Assembly: GCA_944474755.1 (NCBI GenBank)
Contig: OX104117.1
Span: 68,811,522-68,875,521 of the forward strand
Source of the DNA: Limnoperna fortunei
Taxonomy: Eukaryota > Mollusca > Bivalvia > Mytilida > Modiolidae
DNA: 64,000 nt
Direction of reading: 5' to 3'
The first letter of the stretch is position 1. Every line of letters begins with the position of its first letter. The translations under genes were made by a program, and so were the position numbers. This document shows positions 15,201-27,724 of the stretch, one piece after another. Below the pieces are notes generated by a model. The model had not been told where the DNA came from and did no database searches. It saw only the letters and a program-made list of their open reading frames with translations.

Positions 15201-16188
15201 TTTAAAAAATGATTATAACAAAATGTTTATAAATTTCCAAAGAATTTTAATTTTAAAACTTATTTAAAAAGCTTTTGTATATCAATCGCTTACAATTTTT
15301 CATTAAGGGCCGTTGTACTCTTCGTTTTCTAAGTGATAGCCATCGGTAATTAGACGTATCTCGGATGTACACAAATGGCGCGTAATCTTTTTGAAACCAG
15401 CAAAACGTACAAAAATGAGTTAAATACGCAAAATCTTTGCAATTTTTATTTGCATTACATATTTAATCAAAAGGTGGAAGTCTGTGTGCATCAGTACGAT
15501 CTACGACACTTTTGTTTGCATATATTGACCAGTAGCACCACTTAATCATGTTAATCGGATTACCTGTAAAAACATCGATTCGACGATTGACACCTGCTGT
15601 TTAAAACTATCGAGGTGAAATAATTAAATTTCCTGTTAATTGGCTTTGGGGTCATAAATATGTAGTTTTACACTTGGTAGAAATGAATTTGTAACGAAAA
15701 ATTTTAGTACTTGTTGGAAATCAGGTGACGAAATTGATTTAGAAATCTATCGTCAATTTTCAAATGATTTCGTCAATGACGAAAGTGGCGAGCGCAATTA
15801 AAATTCCCTGAATTTACTTTATGATAATCTGATATTTTCAGGCTAGTTTTAGCTGGTTCAAACCTTTGACCGGTTTAAACAAGTATAACGTAATGTCTGC
15901 TCATTAACTTCCTTGTATCAGTATGTTCCACTTAAGTGACAACATAATTGTAACTAAAAGTTACTTTATTCGGTCGTGTAGGGATTTTACACTTTCGATT
16001 TATATGTACTACAAGCATGGGCGGTGAAACAGAGACGGACATGTTTAAAGTCATATCTACCAAAAAAGGAGCGATTATGTTACATTTGAGAACTATATCT
16101 TTTTCATAAGTTTTCATCTTTAAAAATAATTAATTGTCTTACTACGTACCAAAAATGGGGTGCCACAAAACCCTGTTTCTTTGTCCAT
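6143..16188 (-). CDS. ABCC1: ABCC1/MRP1-like ABC transporter, 5' part (exons 1-4)
   Basis: This is the start of an ABCC-family exporter, an ATP-driven plasma-membrane pump for organic anions and glutathione conjugates. Four coding exons are visible on the minus strand: 16150-16188 (13 codons with ATG), 9434-9610 (59 codons), 7499-7624 (42 codons) and 6143-6280 (46 codons). All are phase 0 and bounded by AG/GT. Exon 2 carries a block close to vertebrate MRP1 exon 2 (TWNTTDPDF, CFQNTVLLWIPC). Exon 4 carries the ERRRGVFSSG...FWLLL block of TMD0. The later membrane domains and both nucleotide-binding domains lie beyond the left edge. ABCC3 or ABCC2 type cannot be excluded. Confidence 0.85.
6866..7300. 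repeat. Copies of a dispersed 'TTTCAGCTATAT' repeat family
   Basis: Two neighbouring copies (about 6866-6965 and 7078-7300) share TTTTTCAGCTATAT, then a CAGTTTTTATTGGGG / GGGAGAAGTCAGA segment, then AAAACC..GACCTTCAG.GGAAA. Related copies lie at about 3940-4085 (reverse), 4266-4400 and 56715-57055. The family is familiar from bivalve introns but is not named here. Confidence 0.55.
7499..7624 (-). CDS. ABCC1: ABCC1-like exon 3 (TMD0)
   Basis: The acceptor is CTTTCAG and the donor GTATGT; 42 codons, phase 0 at both ends. The product starts IVSVIIALLHVANIG and ends SPLIVCLTM. Two hydrophobic helices flank a short polar loop, as expected between exons 2 and 4 of the TMD0 region. Confidence 0.8.
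9434..9610 (-). CDS. ABCC1: ABCC1-like exon 2 (TMD0)
   Basis: The acceptor is TTTTGAAG and the donor GTAAGT; 59 codons, phase 0. It starts DLQETWNTTDPDFSPCFQNT. The TWNT.(D/N)PDF..CFQNTVL.W.PC pattern is diagnostic of MRP1/MRP3-type N-termini. The splice site before GAT CTG CAG was preferred over the nearby CAG because the vertebrate exon starts at the equivalent aspartate. Confidence 0.88.
10269..11391. repeat. 29-bp minisatellite with 58-bp higher-order unit, over 1.1 kb
   Basis: The array is built from a 29-bp unit of the type CCCACCAATGTCCACTTGTC plus CACA(G/T)ACAC. In the middle of the array, two unit types alternate (CACATACACC...TTTTC and CACAGACACC...TTGTC), giving a 58-bp higher-order period. 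The many short open frames on both strands here are products of the repeat. It lies in intron 1 of the ABCC1-like gene. Confidence 0.92.
11473..12262. repeat. 46-bp minisatellite, about 17 copies
   Basis: Units of the form GAGGTGAACAAGGTAGAAGT / TATGCCCACC.TGTGCCCACT repeat with a 46-bp period and rising divergence toward the right end. The array begins about 80 bp after the 29-bp array. It lies in intron 1 of the ABCC1-like gene. Confidence 0.88.
12454..12551. mobile_element. Fold-back (MITE-like) element
   Basis: Arms beginning GTTAGCATGCCAGTCATTAG are inverted at the other end (CTAATGACTGGCATGCTAAC) and enclose a short AT-rich loop. The near-perfect palindrome of about 98 bp is typical of small non-autonomous DNA transposons. 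No family could be assigned. Confidence 0.7.
13234..14073. mobile_element. Non-autonomous DNA transposon with CAGTGTTCCAGCTAGG inverted repeats
   Basis: Both ends read CAGTGTTCCAGCTAGG inward, followed by an AAATAGAGGGGCGC segment, so the inverted repeats extend about 35 bp. The flanks share TATAG directly next to both ends, a possible 5-bp target duplication. The terminus resembles hAT-type ends (CAGTG.TCC), but hAT duplications are usually 8 bp, so the class is open. No transposase was seen. Confidence 0.65.
16150..16188 (-). CDS. ABCC1: ABCC1-like exon 1 with start codon
   Basis: A 13-codon coding exon, MDKETGFCGTPFL, runs to a GTACGT donor and joins exon 2 in frame. The short first coding exon with a 'GFC' motif matches the arrangement of MRP1, whose first exon encodes about 16 residues. 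Upstream sequence (16189 to about 16260) would be the 5' untranslated region. No TATA box was identified with confidence. Confidence 0.7.
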
Positions 16189-16599
16189 GCTCTCCTCAAA
16201 CTCAATCAAAACATTTCACGCCGCTTTTACCGGAAACAGTTATTGTAAAAGTTATCACGTTATTGTAATTCCGGATGTTCATATGTAATGAAATGACTAG
16301 CGGGTGTGTTATTTACTGATTTGTTTATAGACAATTAAACCAGAGAAGAAAACAACCATTATTTAAAACGTGAGCAGTGTTTTGTTACCATTATCTTAAA
16401 AAATGTAATTTGAAACCCACGACATGATCATGAAGTCCAATGTTAATATGTTAATTGTGTATTTTTACTGTTATATTGTTTAATTATTTATTTTTGTCAC
16501 AAACACTGTTTAAATGTTTATATGACAATAAAAATTTGAATTTGAATAAGATACGTATACATAGTATACTCTTACTTATGACTCCTTACTTATACTGGC

Positions 16600-17060
16600 C
16601 CAGACATTTTAATTTAACATTCCGCTATAAAGATGATGTTTTGTCCCTCAACATTGCTAAAATTAAAGACACCACCAATACATTAAGGTCAGCCTAGCTC
16701 TTAAGTTAGACCTACTTTTAGAAATAGACTCAGAAAAACTACAAACTAGACTCTGCGACAAACGCGATGACTTCTACTTTCCAATTGTCAACTTCCCGTT
16801 CATCGACAGCAACATTCCAGCAGCTACAGCATATGGTGTGTACATTTCACAACTTTTACGTTATTCTAGATCCTGCGATCGTTATTCCGATTTTCTAGAC
16901 CAATCATTGCTGTTGACTGCTAAACTACTCAAACAAGGGTTGTTGTACCTAGGTTGATGTTATCTCTCCAGAAGTTCTATGGTCGTCACCATGACTTAAT
17001 TGATCGTTATGGAAAATCAGTGTCTCAAATACGATCTGACATTTTCGCTGAATCATAGGT
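16600..17060 (+). pseudogene. Reverse-transcriptase fragment, degenerate
   Basis: One frame reads LTFRYKDDVLSLN, in which YKDD sits at the place of the Y.DD catalytic box. After a frame break, a second block reads FPIVNFPFIDSNIPAATAYG and then SRSCDRYSDFLDQSLLLTAK before a stop. These blocks resemble reverse transcriptases that are very common in bivalve genomes. Frameshifts, stops and an internal deletion show that it is dead. The family (Penelope-like, DIRS or other) is not settled. Confidence 0.65.
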
Positions 17061-17749
17061 AGTGTTCCCAATTCCTGGATTTGACTTTTCAAGAGACATG
17101 ACAATGAGTAACTCGACGGGTGTATAATTACAGGCAGGCACTGCTTACTCGTCCGGGGCACCTGAGTGCACCCATGGTTTTTATTTGGTTCGGGTTACTC
17201 TCTTTCTGTGTTTTATGTTTTTGGTTTTTGTGTTGTGTTGTCTATATCAGGATTTGTAACTGTCCCTTGGCTTTTGGCCAATGTTGTTCGGTCTCCTTTC
17301 TTTGCTATTTTCTTATAATAACGCACAGTTGTCCAGGTCAGTACCCCGTTAGGGGCCAGAAGGACGAAGCACATAGAAGCTGCCTGTTTATATGGACTCT
17401 ATGAAAAAATATTTTAACATCAGCTTTCGTATTAAATGACAATTTAGTATTGTGTTTCATCTTATAGTAATAACTGTGATAATCGAAGTGTCATCATGAT
17501 TATTCCTTGAACCTCTTACCGACTTTATTTATCTCTTCTCTTTTTTTGCAGAGCGAAAGAAACAGAATTTATTGCGGGGTAATAAAATTTAATGGACAAA
17601 AATAATGTATTAGCTTTAATAAATTTAACAACTGAGTTAACATGAATTTTTTTCCGATTACCAGTAAGAGAGTTACAGTTAGGTTACTGGATTTTTAAAT
17701 TTCTGCACCTCTTGAATATAGCTTGGAATATTGCTTGTCGGACGTAAAG

Positions 17750-17864
<115 letters not shown>

Positions 17865-19058
17865 GTCATAATTAGTTTCGATAACTCTGTCAATGAACGA
17901 CTCTTGTGTATCATTAACACCAAAATGTTATGATATATCAAACTGCTATTATTCATAATAAAATTATTGTATGTTTTTTTTATCCTATTATTAATATTTG
18001 ACATTTTTTTCGATTTTTTATACTTTTATTTTTTATCTTTATCATTTATATATGGAGTTCCTCCTCTATTGTTGTTGTTTCCCCGTTGCATCATTATTTT
18101 TTCTACTCAAAAACTACTACTATAGTTCATAATTTAATAAAATTATCAATGAATTATGGTTACCTAATAAACATTTGTGACATATTTGTTATTTAGAACA
18201 CCTTTAATGTATTGAAATTTAACACATCCTGTGTCTTCCTGATAAAGCTTGTACTGCCATGAAGCCATAAACTTGTATTCTCTGTACATGATGTTTATTG
18301 AAAAGCTTTTCCTTAAACTTAAATTTTACCTACCTTATTGCCGAGAAAAAAGCGACAAAAATAAGGATATTTTTGTAATTAAATTTTGTAATTCAAGACA
18401 TTGCAATTGCAGTTAGCTATACTTTTTCTAATGACAGTATTTGGTAAGTCAACTACTCTTAAATGTTTTTTTTTTGGTTTGTTTAATTGTTAAAATATTG
18501 ACATATAAGTTAAACATGTTACAAATTTCTGAGGTATAATGAGACCATAAAAATGCCACACAACCATGTCCCTTGTCTGAACTACGTGGTCTGAACTCCG
18601 CAATGTGAAAAATTGTAATATGAGCGAATTTCAAATGAAATGGGAAGTATGAAGATAAGAAATTAAAGTGTTAAAAATGTGAAAATTAAATACATAAATG
18701 TGTCTACTATTTGTATATATGTGCAAAACATAGTTTATACGAACTGAATTTATGCAATTTACGTCAGAAGTGGTGCATAATTTACTATTTCCCATTGAAA
18801 CAATGTAAACCAGAAGGCAGAAAATAAGGCTTTTTTCAAACAAAATGGGAAGTATTTAGCACGTAATTTAAAACTGATAAAATTTATATCATTCGAAAGA
18901 TAAGAAAGTTTAGAACTTGGAACAATGTGCAAAACATATATATTTTATTTATTTAACAAGGTATCGGCGTTTTGTTAAATCGTCCCATTAATTTTCTATT
19001 GAGTGGAAAATCCAATATGGCTGAAAAAAATACGTCACAGAAGTCACGTGATGTCGCT

Positions 19059-19207
<149 letters not shown>

Positions 19208-21994
19208 GGGAGGCGTCCAAATTTGTGAAATTAGACGTGTTTCCAATGCCACAAGACGTAAATGTGTTACGGAATGTCACCTTGTCGAAGCCGACTACCG
19301 ACGGAATAATCGGTACAAGTTGGTTACCTCGGATATTTTACTAACCTATTATTAGACCGACGGCACTACATCACAGCTTGTAATTTTTATAAATATACAC
19401 TTCTGGAAATTTTTACATTTGTATGTTACCACTATCACAAATTACTTTGTCACTGCAGTATAAACGGATATTATACAATGACTTATTTCCGACTGTTGCC
19501 GACATATATATAAACCAATTATATACATTAAAAAAAAACATTGATTATTTGTATTGTTTAATATCTGAGTAATACGGTATAACTATTTAAAACATCAAAA
19601 AATAGTACGTGGGTGGGGAGGGGGCAAGATCTTTTCTGTTATTGTGTTTTTATTTTAAATTTACTGTTATCTGTTTTGGGGAAAATAAAAAAAATGTTAA
19701 CTGTTAATGGAATCCCCCCCCCCCCCCCCAAATAAATTTAATGGTTGTGTATTTACGTCGCATTACGTCGCATTCATGTTTATTGAAATTATGGAAGAAA
19801 GTTGGTATATCAGTGTATATTGCTCCCTAAATATTGTATATTATGAGATGATTTCTGTGCCTCAGGCTAATACAACAACCAATAATAGGACCAGTAACGA
19901 GGCCAATACAGAAATTATCACGTTATGATATGTGTATTAATTAACTAGGCAAATACAGATCGGAATAAGGCCAATAAATGTTGAATCTGACCAATGCCGA
20001 TATTGGACTCGGCAAAATATATCATATAGGTAGTTTTACTGTTCTCTAAGTGAATATTACACAGATGAGGTCACCGATGTGTGGCAAGGTTTCATAATTT
20101 ACGCCTTTTATACTTAATATTAATGTTGGAAAATTTCCCCTGAAACAGAAAAACTCAAACTACACACATGTACTAATCACTTCTCTGCCATCCCACCCTC
20201 TCAAAATCATATATGGACCCTCCCTTTGTAAAATTTCAACCAGGTAGTAATTCTTCAGTAAATAATCTTAAATGACTAAAACAAAACCCAGTACCGTAAA
20301 ACCGCTTAATTTTTTATTTTGAAACAAATTTAGAGTACATAAATTGTTTATTTCAAAGTTTATGTTAGACGGTATATATGGAGATACATAGATAAGATTT
20401 AATTCTTATTATACAGAACACTGTATCATTGCCCAAGGCCTATGATATATAGTAGATATATTTTTACTTTTAGACATATACATTTTGTAAATATTTTGAC
20501 ACGTCGGGTCTAAAATCTTTTCACCATTTGCACTTTGTTGTGGTTTTCGATAATAAAGTAGATGTAATTTTATTCCAAAGTTACATTCGGCTGTTTTATT
20601 GCTTATTTGCTTAATCTAATCTACGTTTACCTACTTTTAGTTAATATAAAAGATGTTTAAACATTGATGATGTTCATGGTCTGCATGACATTTTAAGTTT
20701 TTAAACTGTGTCACTGCCTATTTATCAGTTCTCCTTTTGCTTTTCCATAATATCTTTTGTTGACAGTGTGCTAAACCTGTTGAATCTAATAAAAGGCATG
20801 TCAGTGTGATTTTTTGCGATGTATGGGTGCACTTAGAATCTACATCAATAACTATAGGACAGTACCGTCAGCTTAAAATCTCAGATACATTTTATTGCAA
20901 TATGTCATTTACCGACTCAATTTATGCAAATTATGACGAGTACCAACTCTTGCCCCATGCATGTAACTGAACAACTCCCTCGACTCTACGAGTTCAACAA
21001 CTTCACTAGAAAGTGGTAGTAAATTTAAGAATAACATACATCCATAGAAATTGATATGCGCATGCTTATAAACAGTTAAGGAATATAATCGCTAGCATCA
21101 AAGAATTACTATAGACGGGTACCGTTGACACGTTGTTTTCTAATAGAAACAAAAATGTTACTCATTTTTATGGTAGCTCTTTTGTAGACTGCCAGTTAAG
21201 AGTTCATGAAAACACCTGATGAAGAACCGATCAGACAGCCAAGTGAGGAGGTATAGCTGTATATTTTTAAAATCTAAAATTAAAAAAAGAAAAATAACAT
21301 TGGAACTCATTTTTAAGTGTGACTTCCACAACTATTTTACAGTGCAATTTAAATGTGATATTCCACACAAAATTAATAAACAAAAGATATTTAAACCACG
21401 TGATTTAAACACTTTAATTGTGATAACTTTCTGAAGATCTAAGACACATAACTTTCATACTGAACATATTATAGAAGTCCACCAATCAATCAACATTTTT
21501 TGGAAGTATTTAATAATCATTTACCTGTAAACTGTAGAAATGTTGTTAGAACACCTGCAGCATTTAAATAACATGTCGATTACGAAAAGCTGTATAAAAA
21601 TGCTTCATAAACATTACAAAGATATAGAGACTCTTCATAACTAGACCATTACAGGGTACAGAGAAATTTAGTGAATAAAATCAAACGTGAATCAGTTACA
21701 TACTTTAATGGAAAGACGTGTTTGTGGTCGTTACGTTTGTTATTATATGTCTAAATGTTGGTATTAAAAGATCATCAGAGCCTATGTTATTTATACCGAT
21801 TATAAATAAAATTTACTTGACTTGTCCTGTTTTTTTTTGTTTTTTTTTGTTTTTTTTTTATAAGGGTCTATTTTGTTGATGTTTATTGCTGTTAGTTGTT
21901 TCTACACGACCGTGTTGTTGGGGTGTTACAAATAAAGGTGTGGGTTTGGAATCTCCTTTACCTTTACCTCCCTCCACATAAGTATACACCGACT

Positions 21995-22245
21995 TCGAAA
22001 AAAGGTGGTATAATGTTTTACCCTTGTCCGTCCAGCCGTTTGTTCGTTAGATCGTCCGTCCGTAACATAAATGTTTTTCGTAGTTTTCTAAACAACTATA
22101 GCATATATAGGATACAAATGCCTGATATTTTGCATATTACTTTATCATATAGTACCATATGGTGTATAGCGATTTTATGCTCCTTGGTCATCTACACCCT
22201 GTTTACCAAATACGGGGGTATCACTATAGTGAGCATTAGCTAATA
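21995..22245. repeat. Reverse-oriented copy of the GTGAGC...GGGGGTAT repeat
   Basis: Read on the minus strand, it starts GCTAATGCTCACTATAGTGA and then shows ACACCATA, TAGTACC and TGCAAAATATCAGGCAT in the same order as the copy at 5238-5545. It is diverged and lacks the far end. Confidence 0.6.
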
Positions 22246-24362
22246 GATTTATTTTGTGTGCTTGTTCCATGTGCTTGTGGGGAAGGATAGGGACCCTATG
22301 CACTCCACCACATGACGTTTTAAGGGCCAGTATATATGTTATGTCCTCGTATTGTTCTTTATGTTATATGTTTTTCTGTTATATTTGGTGATTTTTTGTT
22401 AGTCTTTAGTCAATAATTAAATTTTGAGGTCTATGTTCGTTTAATATCCTTTTCATACATACGAATGTTTTGGAAGTGAATAGTGGATTAGATCTACTGC
22501 AGATTATTTTGAGGCGAACATGAATCCGGAAATTATTATTGTCCTTTTTACTTATTGTCCCAGGTATTGACTAACAGAGCGGCACAGCGACTCTTAGAGT
22601 GGCGCATATGAGCTGCCCTCTCCTTAGTCGTTGTCAGGGGGGTAATACGGAAAGCCTGACCGCGAATCATAGTGGGTAACATTTTAGGAGTGATCCACGC
22701 TCCTTGAACGTTTAACATCCATTTTGTAAATTTCGAACATGATTTGCCGAATTTTGGCCGCTTTTGGCTAAATTCTTCATCATATACTTCTAAGTTTCTT
22801 CGAAATTTAATATCTCTTTGGCTTTTTCCAGTATTGTTGTTGACGTATCATCCTGAAAATAGCTGAAATTGTTTTTACGCGGATGGTAGGCAGCCATTAA
22901 ATCAATAGTACGAGGACATTTAGATACGTTTGCTGGAGGTATATCCGACTGTTTTAGATACGTTTGCTGGAGGTATATCCGACTGTTTTAGTATCCACGA
23001 TGTAGCAACAAATGTCTCTAAAGGTAAATAGTGAATGTATGTTGTCAGTTGTGTGCAATTTACATATATGTAGAAACCAAGAAATGTGTGTTTGTCTTCT
23101 CTGTGTTATAATGTACTACACCGAAATAACAAGTGGAAGTTTTATTCTGTTTGTTTTGGAGTAACAGTCTGCTTTGTTTTGGAGTAACAGTCTGCAGTAA
23201 GACATGCCAGCTCGACAGGACGCATGTTCCGAGCCGACCAGTCGTTTCTCAACTGCATTAATACTGCGTGCAAAGAGGACAAGATGAGGTACAATTTTAC
23301 AACTCCTGTCTTATAGTAAAGAGACGTCTTATGGCAAACGGCAGTCCTTATACTGACTGTATTCAAGCATTTCCATAAATGTCGTTCTCAAATTGTCTGA
23401 GTAAGTTGTGACACATTTTACAGTAGTCCGATAATCCTCTGTCGTCCCACGGAAACTTTCATTGGAACGTAGGACGTGAGACTGCTCTATTTATGCATAA
23501 CCGTGGCACATTTATATGTCTCCCGCGATATTATAAAAATTTTCGTACGGTTAAACTATATATCCCTTCTTTAGATATTTATATTTTTATCCATTTATAT
23601 GATGACTTTAATCAAGCCCATTTTATACACACATGTAAATTCATTTCTATGTAAGTTTCCATCGCAAACCAAAACATGGAAGTTAATGGCGGAATTTAGG
23701 GGATGTTAAGAAATGGACTTAAATTAGGTTGATTGAGGGCAACGCGAATTATACGTCTAAACGCATGAAGTACGGTAAAGTGCAATGTGTTGGCACAGGC
23801 CCGTGTCGCAAAATCCACTGTTTTGCATATAGCGAGCTTTCTGGGACATCCCACTATTCTTGGATAATTGTATATTAGACGAATTGATATGTAGAAGAAT
23901 GTCATTATTCACATCAATGTGAAATTTTTGCAGAAGAAATTTATGATTATTGACGAACAGAATGGACTTTCAGCAATATGAATATAAGAATTTTATGTCT
24001 GGAACAAGGTAATTTATAAATACAATAAATAAACTGAAGAAATGGAATTGACTTGTAAGCAGGAAATACAGTGGACGAATACATATGTAAAGAAACATAA
24101 TTTTTATCAAATCTCAAAATGTACACGTGCAGTATTAGTTAGCAAATTTGTTAAGATTATTTTACACATTACTGCCTGGTACGGCTGAATATATGAAAAT
24201 CCTTTTTAACTATAAAATATAACAGTTGACGTTGGTATCTTGGCCCTATCGCTTATAGTTCCTTTGCTCTTTATTTCGACCATGAAGTCTATTTCATTCT
24301 TTTAAAATAAATCGAACGATGATTGTTACTTTTTTACTGTGTATGATACTTCTTATTTGACC

Positions 24363-24510
24363 AGATTTCTTCTATATAAGTTTACTTAAGCGTGTACTTA
24401 TCATTTGCAGAAAATTTAAATATGAAACATAAACCGAGATTTCTTCCATATAATTTTACTTAAGCGTGTACTTATCATTTGCAGAAAATTTAAATATGAA
24501 ACATAAACCG
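24363..24510. repeat. 74-bp tandem direct repeat, two copies
   Basis: AGATTTCTTC.ATATAA.TTTACTTAAGCG begins at 24363 and again at 24437, and both copies end at AAACATAAACCG. Only a few differences separate them. Confidence 0.85.
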
Positions 24511-25681
24511 TAGCCGGCTTCGTAGTTGACCTTATGACTCAATGCGTGGGAAGCACTTTCGTAATAAATTAATTTGAATTGATTTAAAATCCTGTTCTGG
24601 TACTATCCCTTAAAACATACACCGAGTTACTTAAAAGTAAATAGTTGTATCCGGAATTGGAGATATGATTTGCGTTTTTGGTGTCGTCTGCACGTTCACT
24701 TAAGTGCAAATTTGCAAATCACTTGGCAATAATCTGTATTCAATTCATATATACTTTTAGGTACAGGTCTGCGAACGGAAATTTGAAAACCAACACTATT
24801 AAAATATTTTCGGAAGTTATAAAATAGGACCTTATCATATATTGAGTTAATCAGACCTATTGATATATGATATATTTTATGACCATTGACAAAAATGCCT
24901 ATTCACTACCAGTTTGAAAATGTTTATAAAACAAAATTAAAGAGACATCTTAAGACATAAAATTTCTCCAATTGTTTATTTCATCTCCATGATCTCTTAG
25001 CGACACAATGATAGAGAATCGCACCTGTGTGGATTCCTATCAACACATTAACAATCAATAATTGTTTCTGCATGACGCATGCTTGATTGGTATAGGCATT
25101 TCGTTTGATCAAGTGATGTTAATGAAGCACTTTGTTTGCAAAATCACCGTGGTTTACTTGCTTAAGATGGGAATTGAGGCATAGATATTTAGATAACTTA
25201 CTACTGCCCAATGATATCTTTTTCAATGAAAAAGCTACCTTTTCATATATTTTGGAGACTAACGACCCTTTCGGGCCGTACATCCGTATTTATCAATTAT
25301 GGACTGTTGACTCTGTCAATACATTATATATGGACCTGTTAGGCATATATTGACCGAGGAGGAAATTCGAGGTCAATATATTCCTTTCTGGTCCAAATAT
25401 AATGTATTGACATTAAAAGTTCATCATTGTTATGTTACATATAGTCTTTTTTAGGGTTGTGCAAAGGTTGAGTAATTTTTTTTAACGATTTTGTTATGTA
25501 CATAAATCCGGATCTAAATTTAGTAACATAGCGTCAATATAGGTAAAAATAGAAACATAGCGTCAATATACCAAAAAGGCACCGCTTTGATTTCAAAGTA
25601 AAGAAATGCACTAAATATCCTTAAAACCACGTGACTAAATAATCCAATGAAAATGTAAGAATCATAAACTATATGCAATAT

Positions 25682-25684
<3 letters not shown>

Positions 25685-25736
<52 letters not shown>
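25685..25736. repeat. (AT)n microsatellite
   Basis: A pure AT dinucleotide run of about 26 units. Confidence 0.97.
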
Positions 25737-25738
<2 letters not shown>

Positions 25739-26805
25739 AAGTTATCTCCCCGTGAACACAAGCTTTTATAAAATATTCAACCACTGACTTGGGAGGATGC
25801 ACGGGAGGATGTCCTCAAATGAACAATTCAAATTGCTATTTCTTAAACAATTCAATAATAAAAATATTCTTAACACTAGATATCTATATTAATGAATTTA
25901 GTTCAACTTGGTATTTTAAAAACGGTAGGCGTATAAACATATCTTTGCTATACATATTTGTATCGTTATTATTATTATTATTATTATTTCATAAGCTGTT
26001 AATAAACTAGGATATTTAACCCCAAAACAATCATATGATTTGTTGATTTATTGATTAAATTGTTGATTAACTTCTGTAATAAAAGAAGCCAGTCGAATCT
26101 GCGCACTTTGTTCTTTACCTTTATTATATAACATGCACATGTTATATCTCATGTAATCTACAGCTTTGTCCAACATTGATGTTAAATGTTCAGAAGAAAC
26201 AGATAACTTAAAATCAGGTCTCACGTACACATGTTAATTTCTGTCGTTTGACGAGCTAAAGATCTGTAAGCGAAATAATTGGTAATTTTTAAAAATAATG
26301 AATAGGTCTTTGAACATTATTTCTTCCGTTTACTTTTATTGTTTCTATAAATTATAATGCCAAGATTTTAAATGAATTTTGGATAGGACAATACAATATT
26401 TAACGATGGTAAAACCCTAAATTCTCAAAATTAATTTACAATCAATGTTTGCTTTGAAATTATGCGTTTCTCATAGGAAAACAACTGCATAAAATTTTCA
26501 AACTACAGACGCAAATCAACGATTTTGTCCTCAAAATATCTACACGTTCTTATGCCCACCTTTGCTTTGGTTTGTGGCAAAATATAGACAACTTATAAAT
26601 TATACATTTATAAATTGAGACTATACATGTATCCAAAATACAACAAGTAAAAACTTCTCATATACAAGGAAGACGTATACACATGTCAAGTAAAAGGGAA
26701 CCAGATACATGTATACAGTACACTATTCGATTTAACTTATCTTTCCTTAAGGTTATCATTGACATACTAAGATGTAAGAAGGTCCTGATGCCAAGAAATT
26801 TGTTT

Positions 26806-26883
26806 CAAACCTGTAAATGCAGTGTCCCACTAGGCTTAGTTCTTGGCCCTTTTTTATTTTCAGTTTGCAATAATGATAATTAA
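26806..26883 (+). pseudogene. Possible non-LTR reverse-transcriptase relic
   Basis: The short frame reads CSVPLGLVLGPFLFSVCNND, which resembles the '.VPQGSVLGPLLF...IND' block of LINE-type reverse transcriptases. Nothing around it extends the match, so it would be a small relic. Confidence 0.35.
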
Positions 26884-27063
26884 TGATTATTAATAAAGCT
26901 ATATTCACCATTTATGGATGGCATGACCATGTTAATCATTTTTTAAATGATTAACCATGATTTTGTAATGGAGCAGCTTCTTTGATAGATTATTAATGAA
27001 ATCCTGCATGAGATGTTATTTGGTTGTTAGTTTTAATAAGAACGTGTATTTCAAAAGTGAGCT

Positions 27064-27069
27064 CTTGCT
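27064..27069. repeat. Polinton target-site duplication, left copy
   Basis: CTTGCT lies immediately left of the inverted repeat and recurs exactly at 41810-41815 immediately right of the other one. Six-bp duplications are characteristic of Maverick/Polinton integration. Confidence 0.92.
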
Positions 27070-27252
27070 AGTAGTATGGAAATGACAGTTCTGCCCCACA
27101 AGGGAAAAGTCTGCTTGAAATCCGAAAAAAATCAAGGTTGTGTGCAAACGGATCAAACCCTCATACAAAACCTGACACAGGAATCAGAAATTGAAATAAC
27201 ACATTAGAAAGAAGGAAAGATAGGGTAGATACAATATGAATCCTGAAACAGT
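27070..27252. repeat. Polinton left terminal inverted repeat (183 bp)
   Basis: It pairs with 41628-41809 with about five substitutions and one single-base indel (a homopolymer near 27127). It contains the promoter-like motif AAAGATAGGGTA and ends 17 bp inside the coding sequence of the left terminal gene. Confidence 0.95.
27216..27227 (+). promoter_or_regulatory. Early-type promoter motif AAAGATAGGGTA (left repeat)
   Basis: The motif lies 8 bp before the ATG of the left terminal gene. The same 12 bases occur 11 bp before the polymerase ATG, and with one change in the right repeat. A regulatory role is inferred from recurrence and position. Confidence 0.6.
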
Positions 27253-27673
27253 CAATGTGGTCAGACACGTCAGACTCCTACAGCCCCGATGTAAAGGTAT
27301 TGAAGAGATTGAGAAGAACTTCCAGACATTGCAGATTCAAACTGCAAAGGAACCTGAAATTCAGGAGAGCGATGGAGAGGGAAGGAAGAGAACCGAGGTC
27401 AAGCGTGGATCACCAGTCCTGAAGTGGAGAGAACTACTGGAGGAGACATTCAACGTGGTAGATGGCTGGGAGGTAAAAGGGGCCTATGGACCTGGCGTGA
27501 TCTTGACATTGGAGAGTGAGGGCGAGACATTCAAGGTCTGGGCGTGCGCGAGGGTGATAGGAGTGTTGAAGGGAATACGAAAGGAAAATTGGAATACTCT
27601 CAAGATTAATAACAAAGGCAAGAAGAGGTCGAAGAAGAGTGGATATGAGTACTTCGACGTTGAAATCTGGTAA
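27236..27673 (+). CDS. Terminal gene L: unknown protein, paralogue of the right terminal gene
   Basis: The function is unknown. The 145-residue product starts MNPETV, the same six residues as the right terminal gene, because both start codons lie inside the inverted repeats. Beyond the repeats the two proteins still share a C-terminal core: G..I.TLES..G..F.VWA (residues 85-103 here), which supports common ancestry of the whole gene and not only of the repeat. The middle is charged (residues 40-60) and the tail is lysine-rich. It precedes the polymerase and shares its upstream motif, so it may be expressed early. A hairpin follows the stop codon (27692-27724). Confidence 0.75.
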   Translation: MNPETVNVVRHVRLLQPRCKGIEEIEKNFQTLQIQTAKEPEIQESDGEGRKRTEVKRGSPVLKWRELLEETFNVVDGWEVKGAYGPGVILTLESEGETFKVWACARVIGVLKGIRKENWNTLKINNKGKKRSKKSGYEYFDVEIW

Positions 27674-27691
27674 CAACAGGTTGGTAGAAAC

Positions 27692-27724
27692 TTTTTCCGA
27701 TGGGGGATTTCCTCATCGGAAAAA
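27692..27724. terminator. Hairpin after terminal gene L
   Basis: TTTTTCCGATG (27692-27702) and CATCGGAAAAA (27714-27724) form a perfect 11-bp stem with an 11-nt loop, 18 bp after the stop codon. Similar hairpins lie at the other two gene-end junctions of the element. A role in transcript ending or RNA stability is inferred. Confidence 0.5.
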